Assembly: GCF_013618865.1 (NCBI RefSeq)
Contig: NZ_JABSOE010000055.1
Span: forward strand, 1-34,200
Reading direction: 5' to 3'
Origin: Phocaeicola faecicola
GTDB lineage: Bacteria; Bacteroidota; Bacteroidia; Bacteroidales; Bacteroidaceae
Length of the DNA stretch: 34,200 nucleotides
Part shown: in pieces, positions 15,128 to 23,409 of the stretch
How positions within the stretch are numbered: position 1 is the stretch's first letter
How the letters are laid out: every line of letters starts with the position of its first letter
The notes under the pieces: model-generated
Told to the model about the DNA's origin: nothing
Database searches by the model: none
Seen by the model: the letters and a program-made list of their open reading frames with translations, nothing else
Program-made: the position numbers and the translations under genes

Positions 15128-16129
15128 ATGATTGATGCTAGTGTTTTACCTTTTGTCCTGACAGGCGGAAGTATCGTGCTGTTGGCGGTGTTTTTCCATT
15201 ATGTTCCTTTCTTCCTTTGGCTGTCGGCTAAGGTTTCCGGGGTACATATTTCGTTGGTGCAGTTGTTTTTGATGCGTATCCGGAACGTTCCGCCCTATAC
15301 CATCGTGCCTGCGATGATCGAGGCCCACAAGGCGGGACTGAAGACCATCACCCGTGATGAGCTCGAAGCGCATTACATGGCAGGAGGTCATGTGGAGAAG
15401 GTGGTACATGCACTGGTGTCGGCTTCGAAGGCCAATATCGAACTTTCGTTTCAGATGGCTACGGGAATCGACCTGGCCGGACGGGATGTGTTCGAGGCAG
15501 TACAGATGTCGGTCAACCCGAAGGTGATTGATACTCCTCCGGTAACGGCGGTGGCCAAGGATGGTATTCAGCTGATTGCCAAGGCCCGTGTGACGGTGCG
15601 TGCAAACATCCGCCAGCTGGTGGGTGGTGCCGGTGAGGATACGGTACTGGCACGTGTAGGAGAGGGTATTGTGTCTTCCATCGGTTCGTCGGAAAACCAC
15701 AAGTCGGTTCTCGAGAATCCGGATTCTATCTCCAAGCTGGTGCTCCGTAAGGGACTGGATGCCGGAACGGCTTTCGAGATCCTGTCCATCGATATCGCGG
15801 ATATTGACATAGGCCGCAACATCGGAGCTTCTTTACAGATTGATCAGGCAAATGCTGATAAGAATATCGCACAGGCCAAGGCTGAAGAGCGCCGTGCCAT
15901 GGCAGTGGCCCTCGAACAGGAAATGAAGGCCAAGGCCGAAGAGGCAAGAGCCAACGTGATTCAGGCTGAGGCCGAGGTGCCAAAGGCCATGGCGGATGCC
16001 TTCCGTAGCGGCAACCTGGGTATCATGGATTATTACCGTATGAAGAACATTCAGGCCGATACGGTAATGCGCGAGAGCATCGCACATCCCGATCCCAACA
16101 AGTCGCTGAATGAACCGCTCAGCAAATAG
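15128..16129 (+). CDS. floA: Flotillin-like protein FloA
   Basis: A 333-residue protein of the usual FloA length. A membrane-embedded N-terminal segment (about 7-32) is followed by the conserved [24 protein letters not shown] region, an SPFH-type core ([61 protein letters not shown]) and a long Ala/Glu/Lys-rich helical stretch (about 240-295) that drives oligomerisation. FloA scaffolds membrane microdomains on the cytoplasmic face of the inner membrane. It pairs with the NfeD-like gene just upstream. The nucleoside phosphorylase starts 26 bases after its stop, so that gene may be on the same message. Confidence 0.93.
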   Translation: MIDASVLPFVLTGGSIVLLAVFFHYVPFFLWLSAKVSGVHISLVQLFLMRIRNVPPYTIVPAMIEAHKAGLKTITRDELEAHYMAGGHVEKVVHALVSASKANIELSFQMATGIDLAGRDVFEAVQMSVNPKVIDTPPVTAVAKDGIQLIAKARVTVRANIRQLVGGAGEDTVLARVGEGIVSSIGSSENHKSVLENPDSISKLVLRKGLDAGTAFEILSIDIADIDIGRNIGASLQIDQANADKNIAQAKAEERRAMAVALEQEMKAKAEEARANVIQAEAEVPKAMADAFRSGNLGIMDYYRMKNIQADTVMRESIAHPDPNKSLNEPLSK

Positions 16130-16155
16130 AACTTTACTTAATTAAACTTAGACAT

Positions 16156-17034
16156 ATGAAAAAGTATTTTCCTTCTTCCGAATTGATTATTAATTCGGAC
16201 GGTTCGGTTTTTCACTTGCATGTAAGACCCGAACAGTTGGCAGATAAGGTGATTCTGGTGGGTGACCCGGGACGGGTAGCGTTGGTGGCTTCGCATTTCG
16301 AGACCAAGGAATGTGACATCTCCAGCCGTGAGTTCAATACGGTAACAGGTACCTATAAGGGAAAACGGATTACGGTGACTTCTACCGGTATCGGCTGTGA
16401 CAACATCGACATTGTGATGAATGAGATGGATGCACTGGCCAATATCGACTTTGATACACGCATGGAGAAAGAGGAATTCCGTCAGCTGGAGGTGGTGCGG
16501 ATCGGCACTTGCGGCGGACTGCAGCCCTTTACTCCTGTCGGTACGTTTATCTGCTCGGAAAAGTCGGTGGGCTTCGACGGCTTGCTGAATTTCTATGCAG
16601 GCAGAAATGCGGTGTGCGACCTGCCGATGGAGCGGGCCTTGCTCAACCATCTGGGATGGAGCGGCAACCTGTGTGCGCCGGCTCCCTACGTGGTGGATGC
16701 GGATGCCGAACTGGTGGAACGCATTGCCGGTAAGGATATGGTGAGAGGGGTTACGGTGGCCTGCGGCGGTTTCTTCGGTCCTCAGGGACGTCAGTTGCGT
16801 ATTCCTCTGGCCGACCCGCATCAGAACGAGAAGATTGAAAGCTTTGAGTATCAGGGACACCGGATTACAAACTTTGAAATGGAAAGTTCAGCATTGGCCG
16901 GATTGGCCCGTCTGATGGGACACAAGGCTACTACGGTGTGCATGGTAATTGCCAACCGTGTGGCCAAGGAGGCCAATACGGGTTACAAGTCACAGATTGA
17001 CGACCTGATCCGGGTGGTACTCGACCGGATTTAA
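16156..17034 (+). CDS. Nucleoside phosphorylase, uridine-phosphorylase-like
   Basis: A 292-residue NP-I family enzyme. It shows the phosphate site VGDPGR (35-40), TSTGIGCDN (75-83), RIGTCGGL (115-122) and the nucleoside-binding NFEMESSALAGLARLMGH motif near 235-252. It should cleave a nucleoside with phosphate to a free base and ribose-1-phosphate in the cytoplasm. The overall look is nearer to uridine phosphorylases than to DeoD purine enzymes, but base preference cannot be settled by eye. It lies 26 bases downstream of floA and has its own terminator at 17074-17118. Confidence 0.88.
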   Translation: MKKYFPSSELIINSDGSVFHLHVRPEQLADKVILVGDPGRVALVASHFETKECDISSREFNTVTGTYKGKRITVTSTGIGCDNIDIVMNEMDALANIDFDTRMEKEEFRQLEVVRIGTCGGLQPFTPVGTFICSEKSVGFDGLLNFYAGRNAVCDLPMERALLNHLGWSGNLCAPAPYVVDADAELVERIAGKDMVRGVTVACGGFFGPQGRQLRIPLADPHQNEKIESFEYQGHRITNFEMESSALAGLARLMGHKATTVCMVIANRVAKEANTGYKSQIDDLIRVVLDRI

Positions 17035-17073
17035 CATGCGGAGGATTCCATCGCAGTATAAGAAATGAGACAG

Positions 17074-17118
17074 AAGGGTGTGTCAGAAACGGCTTCGCTG
17101 GAGTTCTGCCACACCTTT
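17074..17118 (+). terminator. Intrinsic terminator after the nucleoside phosphorylase
   Basis: AAGGGTGTGTCAGAA pairs with TTCTGCCACACCTTT across a 15-base loop, with one mismatch. A short T-run ends it. Confidence 0.75.
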
Positions 17119-17172
17119 GTTGTGCAGGTTTTGTAGAACACGTAACAAAGAATAATAAGTAGAATAACAGAT

Positions 17173-17673
17173 ATGGAACAATCATTCAAGCAAGCAGAAG
17201 AACTGGGAAAAGAAGCACGTTATGAAGCCTTTCTGCCGCAGTTGCGTACCCTCCTCGAAGGGGAGACCGACTGGGTAAGTATTCTGGCGAATACTTCAGC
17301 GGCCTTGAAAGAAGCGTTCGGCTTTTTCTGGGTAGGCTTTTATATCGTACGTCCGGGGGCTTCAGAAGACAATGAACTGGTGCTGGGACCTTTTCAGGGC
17401 AGTGTCGCCTGTTTCCGCATCCGGAAGGGCAGAGGGGTATGCGGTACGGCATGGGTCCAGCAGACCACTCAGGTGGTACCCGATGTCGACCAGTTCCCGG
17501 GACACATCGCCTGCAGTTCGCTTTCACGTTCGGAGATTGTCGTTCCCATTTGCCGGGACGGTAAGGTACTGGGCGTGCTGGACATCGACAGCGACGAACT
17601 GAATACCTTCGACAAGGTGGACCAGCGTTACCTGGAGCAGGTATGTGACTTGCTGGCAGGACTGGCCCGGTAA
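17173..17673 (+). CDS. msrC: Free methionine-(R)-sulfoxide reductase (GAF domain)
   Basis: A single GAF domain of 166 residues with the three redox cysteines of the fRMsr family: Cys80 (QGSVACFRI), Cys90 (KGRGVCGTAW) and Cys114 (FPGHIACSS). The spacing equals that of E. coli YebR (84, 94, 118). The conserved VPDVDQFPGHIACSSLSRSEIVVP block is intact. The enzyme reduces free methionine-R-sulfoxide in the cytoplasm, usually with thioredoxin, and so helps repair oxidative damage. The aldose-epimerase-like gene follows after 41 bases, so the two are probably cotranscribed. Confidence 0.93.
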   Translation: MEQSFKQAEELGKEARYEAFLPQLRTLLEGETDWVSILANTSAALKEAFGFFWVGFYIVRPGASEDNELVLGPFQGSVACFRIRKGRGVCGTAWVQQTTQVVPDVDQFPGHIACSSLSRSEIVVPICRDGKVLGVLDIDSDELNTFDKVDQRYLEQVCDLLAGLAR

Positions 17674-17714
17674 GGACGCGCATTCAACAGTAACCAAATC
17701 ACAATAAGAACAAC

Positions 17715-18590
17715 ATGATGAAAATTTTATCAAATTCGGAACTGACCATTGGCGTCAAGTCGTTTGGTGCGGAACTGGCCAGTATCAGGGCCAATGGCAC
17801 AGAGTATTTATGGCAGGCCGATCCGGCTTATTGGAAGCGCCATTCTCCGGTGCTCTTCCCGTTTGTGGGAAGCGTGTGGGAAGGTGCTTACCGCCATCAG
17901 GGAGTGAGTTATCAGATGGGACAGCACGGTTTTGCCCGAGACATGGAGTTCGAACTGCTTCATGAGTCGGCTGCCGAGGTCCGTTTCCGCCTGGTATCGA
18001 ACGAGGAGACGCGGAAGAAATATCCGTTCGATTTTGAACTGGAAATCGGTTATCGTCTGAGAGGACGGAAGATTGATGTCATGTGGAAGGTCAGAAATAC
18101 CGGACACGAAACCCTGCTTTTCCAGATTGGAGCGCATCCGGCTTTCTATTATCCCGGATTCAAGGCAGAGGAAGCAATGAAAGGTTATTTCGGATTCGAC
18201 CGCAAGGAAGACCTGGAGTATATTCTGGTGGCAGAAAAGGGTTGTGCCGATCCGGACACCCGTTATCCGCTGACACTGAACGAAGAGGGCTTGCTGCCGA
18301 TTGACGTGCATACCTTCGACCGCGATGCCCTGATACTGGAAAACAGCCAGTTGAAGGAAGTGGTACTTTATACTCCCGACCGTCGTCCGTGGCTGTCCAT
18401 GCAGTTTGAGGCTCCGGTAGTGGGACTTTGGTCGCCTCCTTCCAAGAATGCTCCGTTTGTATGTATCGAACCTTGGTACGGCCGTTGCGACCGCGCACAT
18501 TTCAGCGGGGAACTCAAGGACAAGGAATGGATGCAGCATCTTGAAGCCGGTGAAGTCTTCGAATCGGTATATACCATCGAGATCAAGTAA
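17715..18590 (+). CDS. Aldose 1-epimerase family protein (LacX/YeaD-like)
   Basis: A 291-residue galactose-mutarotase-fold protein. It has FGAELASIRANGTEYLWQ (the start typical of the LacX branch), SPVLFPFVGSVW, a conserved histidine in GQHGFAR (His71), the catalytic-type histidine in IGAHPAFYYP (His141) and FVCIEPWYGRCD near residue 255 with the likely catalytic glutamate. It probably interconverts anomers of a sugar or sugar phosphate in the cytoplasm; the substrate is not readable. The start could be the ATG at 17715 or the next codon (17718). It ends just before a bidirectional terminator. Confidence 0.88.
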   Translation: MMKILSNSELTIGVKSFGAELASIRANGTEYLWQADPAYWKRHSPVLFPFVGSVWEGAYRHQGVSYQMGQHGFARDMEFELLHESAAEVRFRLVSNEETRKKYPFDFELEIGYRLRGRKIDVMWKVRNTGHETLLFQIGAHPAFYYPGFKAEEAMKGYFGFDRKEDLEYILVAEKGCADPDTRYPLTLNEEGLLPIDVHTFDRDALILENSQLKEVVLYTPDRRPWLSMQFEAPVVGLWSPPSKNAPFVCIEPWYGRCDRAHFSGELKDKEWMQHLEAGEVFESVYTIEIK

Positions 18591-18674
18591 GTCCGTCATA
18601 CGGTGAGGTAGGGCTTGCGGTGGGCTGCATGTATTGGCATCGCGTACCGCGGTTCATCCGAATCCAAACAAACT

Positions 18675-18715
18675 CCCCCGGAATTCCATCGTCAGTAGGC
18701 ATGGGATTCCGGGGG
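18675..18715. terminator. Bidirectional terminator between convergent genes
   Basis: CCCCCGGAATTCCAT (18675-18689) pairs with ATGGGATTCCGGGGG (18701-18715) with a single G-T pair. It separates the epimerase-like gene (plus) from the SDR gene (minus). Confidence 0.8.
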
Positions 18716-18746
18716 AATTTGTTAATGCCGGCAGGCAACGGTCCTC

Positions 18747-19514
18747 TCATTCCGTTTCCAGTTGCCAGCCACAGTCGTTATGATAAACCATCAGCTTGCT
18801 CATTCCTCCGTCGATGGTCAGGTTGGTGCCGTTGATGAAACTGTTCCGCTCGTCGCACAGGAACAGTACCGCACGGGCAATGTCTTCCGGTTCTCCGACC
18901 CGTCTGGACGGATGCTGCTCCAGGTCGGCCTGAGCATAAGCCGGAACCGCAGTTCCCTCATGGAAACGGGCCGTCTCAATCCATCCGGGAGCGATGGAAT
19001 TCACACGGGCAATGCCTCCGAGACTGACAGCCAGGGCATGCGTCAGTGCCGTAATGCCTCCTTTCGCAGCGGTATAGCTCTCCGTATCGGGTTGCGACTG
19101 GAAAGCACGGGTCGACGAGAGGTTGACGATGCTTGCTCCCTTTCGGAAATACGGCTTGAAGCGCTTCGTCAGCCAGTAGGGAGCTGCTACTCCCACCTGC
19201 TGTACATAGAGAAAATCCTCGTATGAACAGTCGGAAAGGATGCCTCCGTTCACCAGGCAGGCGTTGTTGACAAGGATGTCGATGCCGCTTTCCTGCTCCA
19301 GTACCCAGTCGGCAAACTCGTCCAGTGTCTGCTGCCGGGCAATGTCTCCCCGGAACCATTTGATTCCGGATGACGGCTGATACAATTCACAGTCGGGTAT
19401 CTCCTTGTCGATCAGGTATACCCGGGCTCCCTCACGGAGGAAGGTTTCCGCCAGACAGCGTCCGATACCGGCACCTCCACCGGTGAGTACACATACTTTA
19501 TGTTGCAGTTTCAT
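18747..19514 (-). CDS. SDR family NAD(P)-dependent oxidoreductase
   Basis: From the ATG at 19514 the protein has 255 residues, normal for a classical short-chain dehydrogenase. It has the dinucleotide motif TGGGAGIG (11-18), NNAC (83-86), and catalytic Ser (NLSSTR, 131-136), Tyr147 and Lys151 (SYTAAKGG). It ends with the standard INGTNLTIDGGMSK region. An upstream in-frame ATG at 19547 would overlap the metal GTPase gene and lacks family support. The start is 11 bases after the GTPase stop, so the two form an operon. The substrate is unknown. Confidence 0.9.
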   Translation of the reverse strand: MKLQHKVCVLTGGGAGIGRCLAETFLREGARVYLIDKEIPDCELYQPSSGIKWFRGDIARQQTLDEFADWVLEQESGIDILVNNACLVNGGILSDCSYEDFLYVQQVGVAAPYWLTKRFKPYFRKGASIVNLSSTRAFQSQPDTESYTAAKGGITALTHALAVSLGGIARVNSIAPGWIETARFHEGTAVPAYAQADLEQHPSRRVGEPEDIARAVLFLCDERNSFINGTNLTIDGGMSKLMVYHNDCGWQLETE

Positions 19515-19525
19515 GATCAAATCTA

Positions 19526-20803
19526 TTAGGGTTGGGTAATGAGGCAATCTTTGTCCAGGCAGGCATCCAACTGGCGGATGATTGTTTCCTTGTCCAGGTC
19601 CTTGCCGATGAAGACCAGCTTCTGCATGCGGTCGCCATAGACTTCATCCCATTCCCTGAACATTTCCGGTTCCTGCTGCTTTCTTCTTTCCAGTTCATCG
19701 GGTGGAAGCGTGGCATACCATAGTCCCGATTCCGTAAGTTGCTTCTGTCGTCCGGCCTGCTCAAAGATGCAGGTGATGTCGGGCGTTTCACTGAAATAGC
19801 AGATTCCTTTGGCCCGGATGACGCCTGCCGGCCACTGTTGGGCGATAAACCGGTCGAATTTCGCTGTCTGAAAGGGCGGACGGGCCGTATAGACAAAGGT
19901 CGTAATGCCGTAAGTATCCGCATGACTCTTGTCGTGCGCATGATGGTGTCCGCAACTGCAGTAGCCGTGCTCATCGTAACGGTGCTCATGCGTTTCGTGA
20001 TTGTGTCCGTGTGCATCATGTTCATGCGCATCATGCTCGTGTGCGTCATGGGTATGTCCGCATTCACAGGTGGTATGGGCCATTTCAACCGCCCAGCCTG
20101 CCGAGGCTGCCGTGGCCCCGTAGTGGAACAACCCGGTGTGCAGCAACCGGTCGAGTGCTACGTTTGCATGGTCGCAGGTCAGGATGGCTGCCTGAGGCTG
20201 CAGGGCACGGAGTACCTCACGGATGTGTTCCAGGTGTTCCGGACTGACCTTATCTGCCTTGTTCAGGAGGATGAGGTTGCAGAATTCGACTTGCTGGATC
20301 AGCAGGTTTCTGATGTCTTCCTCCGTTGCCGGTTTTTCCGCAAGTGCCTCTCCGCAACCGAACTCATCCTGCATCCGCAGGGCATCGACCACCGTTGCGA
20401 TACAGTCCAGCCGGCATATTCCGTGCTGCGTATAGGCTCCTCCCATGAAAGGGATGGAACAGAGGGTCTGTGCGATGGGTTCCGGTTCACAGATGCCGCT
20501 GGCCTCGATGACGATGTAGTCGAAGCAGTTCAGCTGCATCAGTTCCAGCATTTGTGCCACCAGGTCCGACTGGAGGCTGCAGCAGATGCAGCCGTTCTGG
20601 AGGGCGACCAGACTCTTGTCTTTATTGCCTACAATGCCTTCCTTGCGGATCAGGCTGGCGTCGATGTTGACCTCTCCGATGTCGTTGACAATCACTGCGA
20701 ACCGGATGCCCTGCTGGTTCGACAGGATGTGGTTGACCAGGGTGGTCTTTCCGCTTCCCAGATAACCGGTCAGCAGCAGTACAGGAATTTCTTTCTGATT
20801 CAT
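19526..20803 (-). CDS. COG0523/CobW-family metal GTPase with His-rich insert
   Basis: A 425-residue G3E GTPase. It has the P-loop GYLGSGKT (13-20), the metal-binding CxCC in NGCICCSLQSDL (Cys72, 74, 75), VIEASG (98-103), the GTP-specificity motif NKAD (181-184) and a CobW_C domain from about 295 (GITTFVYTARPPFQTAKFDRFI). The linker at 243-294 carries 18 histidines, mostly in HDAHE-type tandem repeats, flanked by CEC and CSC. Such proteins are metallochaperones, most often for zinc, moving the metal in a GTP-dependent way in the cytoplasm. It is followed 11 bases later by the SDR gene. DUF2721 lies upstream with an 79-base gap. No Zur-box could be recognised. Confidence 0.92.
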   Translation of the reverse strand: MNQKEIPVLLLTGYLGSGKTTLVNHILSNQQGIRFAVIVNDIGEVNIDASLIRKEGIVGNKDKSLVALQNGCICCSLQSDLVAQMLELMQLNCFDYIVIEASGICEPEPIAQTLCSIPFMGGAYTQHGICRLDCIATVVDALRMQDEFGCGEALAEKPATEEDIRNLLIQQVEFCNLILLNKADKVSPEHLEHIREVLRALQPQAAILTCDHANVALDRLLHTGLFHYGATAASAGWAVEMAHTTCECGHTHDAHEHDAHEHDAHGHNHETHEHRYDEHGYCSCGHHHAHDKSHADTYGITTFVYTARPPFQTAKFDRFIAQQWPAGVIRAKGICYFSETPDITCIFEQAGRQKQLTESGLWYATLPPDELERRKQQEPEMFREWDEVYGDRMQKLVFIGKDLDKETIIRQLDACLDKDCLITQP

Positions 20804-20882
20804 ATAAATGGGTTTCTTTGTAAGTAACTAAATCTGACGGCAGGGAAATGCTCCCTGCAAAGGATTCTCGCTGGTGGCGGAA

Positions 20883-21275
20883 TCAGGATTCCATGTCTTT
20901 CAGATGAATCTCCAGTGCATTGACGGAAATCTGTATTTCCCAGATGGATACTCCCAGGGAAGCAATCAGCAGCAGGAGGGCAAGGCCGAAGACATATACC
21001 GACAAGTCGTGGAGGCCGATGTAAATGAGAAACATGGAAATGACGCAGAAGAACAGGCTGGAGATTCCCAGCACCTGCATGCTGCGTGTGAGATAAAGCC
21101 GCTTGCGCAGATTGGCGATCTGTGCGGCGGTAACCTCCGAATGCTGCTTTACGTATTGTTCCTTCAGGATACGCACCAGTTGGGCGTAGGAAAGGAAACG
21201 GTTGGTATAAGCCAGCAGAATCAGTGAGACTGCCGAGAAGAGGAGGGTGGGGGTACTAAGTGTCAGTTCGTCCAT
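20883..21275 (-). CDS. DUF2721 membrane protein
   Basis: A 130-residue inner-membrane protein with three hydrophobic segments (about 8-23, 66-86 and 91-111) and a charged helix between the first two (RILKEQYVKQHSEVTAAQIANLRKRLYLTRS). This is the DUF2721 layout. Function unknown. The start ATG at 21275 is preferred because the frame upstream of it is low-complexity and includes a terminator stem. It is the first gene of the minus-strand run DUF2721, GTPase, SDR; the 79-base gap before the GTPase contains a GCAGGG/CCCTGC hairpin without a good T-run. Confidence 0.85.
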   Translation of the reverse strand: MDELTLSTPTLLFSAVSLILLAYTNRFLSYAQLVRILKEQYVKQHSEVTAAQIANLRKRLYLTRSMQVLGISSLFFCVISMFLIYIGLHDLSVYVFGLALLLLIASLGVSIWEIQISVNALEIHLKDMES

Positions 21276-21390
21276 AATGTTTTTGTCTTTTTTTGTTTTG
21301 CAAAAATAGCAATTTATTTTCGAATATATAAATAGGTGAAAGGAAAGCCCCGGATGTCGGTCCGGAAGGCAGATGGAAATGTCCGGAAAC

Positions 21391-21426
21391 AAAAAAAGCA
21401 TTGCCAGAGAACCAGCAATGCCTTTT
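21391..21426 (-). terminator. Intrinsic terminator of the kdgK-aldolase operon
   Basis: The GCATTGC/GCAATGC stem (21398-21404 with 21415-21421) has a run of A at 21391-21397 that becomes the U-run on the minus strand. It lies 31 bases after the aldolase stop. Confidence 0.85.
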
Positions 21427-21456
21427 TACTTTATACACCTTTAAACAAAATGAACG

Positions 21457-22125
21457 TTATTTGCGCGCTTCAGCAATGTATGCCAACGCTTCTTTACATT
21501 TTTCAGTTACATAGTTCCAGTCTTCTGCTGCCACCTTGTCTTTCGGGAACAGCTTAGAACCCATACCTACGCAGAATACACCTGCCTTGATCCATGAAGT
21601 CAGGTTTTCCTGAGTCGGTTCTACACCACCGGTAACCATCAGTTTTGACCATGGCATCGGGGCCAGCAGACCTTTTACCAGCTTGGTTCCGAGTACATCG
21701 CCCGGGAAGATCTTGCACAGATCGCATCCCATTTCCTGTGCGAAACCTACTTCAGATACACTTCCGCATCCCGGAGTATAAGCTACCAGACGGCGGTTGC
21801 AGACCTTTGCGATTTCCGGGTTGAACAACGGACCTACCACGAAGTTGGCACCCAGCTGGATGTACAGGGCAGCAGTAGGAGCGTCAACGATAGAACCTAC
21901 ACCCATTGCCATTTCCGGACATTCCTTGGCTGCGTATTTTACTACTTCAGCGAATACTTCGTGAGCGAAGTCACCGCGGTTGGTGAACTCGAACGCACGG
22001 ACACCACCGTCGTAGCAAGCCTTTACCACTTTCTTTGCAACTTCTGCGTCTTTATGATAGAATACAGGAACCATTCCTGTTGAACCGATCTTGTTCAATA
22101 CTGCGATCTTATCGAATTTTGCCAT
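21457..22125 (-). CDS. eda: KDPG (2-keto-3-deoxy-6-phosphogluconate) aldolase
   Basis: A 222-residue class I aldolase. It shows [11 protein letters not shown] with the catalytic Glu46 and Arg50, [24 protein letters not shown], the Schiff-base Lys138 in [11 protein letters not shown], and [11 protein letters not shown] for phosphate binding. It splits 2-keto-3-deoxy-6-phosphogluconate into pyruvate and glyceraldehyde-3-phosphate, the last step of KDG (uronate) breakdown. The ATG at 22125 is used; the two codons before it would need a TTG start. The gene follows kdgK by 36 bases in one operon, so the pathway step order matches the gene order. Confidence 0.93.
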   Translation of the reverse strand: MAKFDKIAVLNKIGSTGMVPVFYHKDAEVAKKVVKACYDGGVRAFEFTNRGDFAHEVFAEVVKYAAKECPEMAMGVGSIVDAPTAALYIQLGANFVVGPLFNPEIAKVCNRRLVAYTPGCGSVSEVGFAQEMGCDLCKIFPGDVLGTKLVKGLLAPMPWSKLMVTGGVEPTQENLTSWIKAGVFCVGMGSKLFPKDKVAAEDWNYVTEKCKEALAYIAEARK

Positions 22126-22161
22126 TTTCAATTGGTTTTTTAAGATGAATAGTGAAGTGAA

Positions 22162-23184
22162 TTATCTCTGTACACGGCCACTTGCATCACCGCCAGCCAA
22201 TGCTTCTACTTCTTCTGCAGAAACAAGGTTGAAGTCACCGTTGATAGTGTGCTTCAAAGCCGATGCAGCTACTGCAAATTCCAGTGCTTCTCCCTGGTTA
22301 GGCTTAGTCAGCAAGCCGTGGATGATACCACCAGAGAATGAGTCACCACCACCTACGCGGTCGATGATCGGGTCGATGTCGTAACGTTTTGAAGTATAGA
22401 ATTCCTCACCGTTGTAAATCATGGCCTTCCATCCGTTGTGAGTAGCCGAGAATGATTCACGCAGCGTTGAGATTACATATTTGAATCCGAATTCCTTAGC
22501 CATGGCTGTGAAAATGCCCTTGTAGCCTTCAGCATCAGTCTTTCCGCCTTCTACGTCAGCATCCGGTTTGAAGCCCAGGCAGAGTTCTGCATCTTCTTCG
22601 TTACCGATACAAACGTCTACATACTGCATCAGCGGGCGCATGATAGACTGTGCTTTTTCCTTTGTCCACAGTTTCTTGCGGAAGTTCAAGTCTACAGAAA
22701 CCGTTACACCGTGACGCTTTGCAGCCTCACAAGCCAGCTTGGTCAGTTCGGCAGCCTTGTCAGAAATGGCCGGAGTAATACCTGACCAGTGGAACCAGTC
22801 GGCACCTTCCATGATGGCATCAAAGTCGAAGTCACAAGGATCTGCTTCTGCGATGGCAGAGTGAGCACGGTCATAAATCACCTTACTTGGGCGCATTGAA
22901 GCACCGGTTTCCAGATAGTAGATACCTACACGGTCACCACCACGGGCAATGTAGTCTGTTTTTACACCGTATTTGCGCAGTGCGTTGACAGCCGACTGGC
23001 CGATTTCGTGTTTCGGCAATTTAGTTACGAAGTAAGCTTCGTGACCATAGTTTGCACAGCTGACAGCTACGTTGGCTTCACCACCACCATAAACTACGTT
23101 AAAGTTGTCTGACTGAACGAAACGAGTGTTGCCCGGAGTAGAAAGTCTCAGCATGATTTCACCGAGAGTAACAATTTTTCCCAT
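22162..23184 (-). CDS. kdgK: 2-dehydro-3-deoxygluconokinase (PfkB family)
   Basis: A 340-residue ribokinase/PfkB-type sugar kinase. It has LGEIMLRLSTPG at the N-terminus, substrate-binding YGGGEANVAVSCANYG (32-47), a GNEEDAEL region (194-201) and the catalytic aspartate in RVGGGDSFSGG (Asp281). It phosphorylates 2-keto-3-deoxygluconate to KDPG, which the downstream aldolase then cleaves. KDG arises from pectin and other uronate-containing glycans, a common food of gut Bacteroidaceae. It has a strong minus-strand promoter (TACCTTTG) and faces the LacI-type regulator gene across a 225-base gap. Confidence 0.9.
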   Translation of the reverse strand: MGKIVTLGEIMLRLSTPGNTRFVQSDNFNVVYGGGEANVAVSCANYGHEAYFVTKLPKHEIGQSAVNALRKYGVKTDYIARGGDRVGIYYLETGASMRPSKVIYDRAHSAIAEADPCDFDFDAIMEGADWFHWSGITPAISDKAAELTKLACEAAKRHGVTVSVDLNFRKKLWTKEKAQSIMRPLMQYVDVCIGNEEDAELCLGFKPDADVEGGKTDAEGYKGIFTAMAKEFGFKYVISTLRESFSATHNGWKAMIYNGEEFYTSKRYDIDPIIDRVGGGDSFSGGIIHGLLTKPNQGEALEFAVAASALKHTINGDFNLVSAEEVEALAGGDASGRVQR

Positions 23185-23292
23185 TGCAGATAAATTTTAT
23201 TATATGTTATCGTTATAAAGTTTAAATATCCCCAAACTGTAATCCCGCAGAAGATTTTGCTTAATGCGTGATATGCCTGCAAATATCCTTTC

Positions 23293-23357
23293 TGTGTACG
23301 CACACAAAGGTACGACAAATTTTTGAATTACCAAAAAAAGTCATATATTTGTGTCGT
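23293..23357. promoter_or_regulatory. Overlapping divergent promoters and candidate operators between kdgK and the LacI-type gene
   Basis: Plus strand: TTTG at 23322-23325, 18-base spacer, TATATTTG at 23344-23351. Minus strand: TTTG at 23335-23332 (plus CAAA), 19-base spacer, TACCTTTG at 23312-23305. The two promoters overlap. TGTGTACGCACA (23293-23304) abuts the minus -7 element and is a near-palindrome with perfect TGTG/CACA arms. ACGACA (23312-23317) and TGTCGT (23352-23357) form a spaced inverted pair. Either could be a repressor site. Confidence 0.65.
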
Positions 23358-23409
23358 TTTTTATGAAATAATAGGTATATCTTGTGTTAAAATTAAGGAA
23401 ATCGAGAAA

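Noticed and set aside
19922..20077. Short tandem repeat that could look like a CRISPR or minisatellite
   Set aside because: It is in frame within the GTPase gene and codes a His-rich linker; no spacers.
19739..20827. Plus-strand open frame of 362 codons
   Set aside because: Antisense to the COG0523 GTPase, whose motifs are intact; a shadow of its codon bias.
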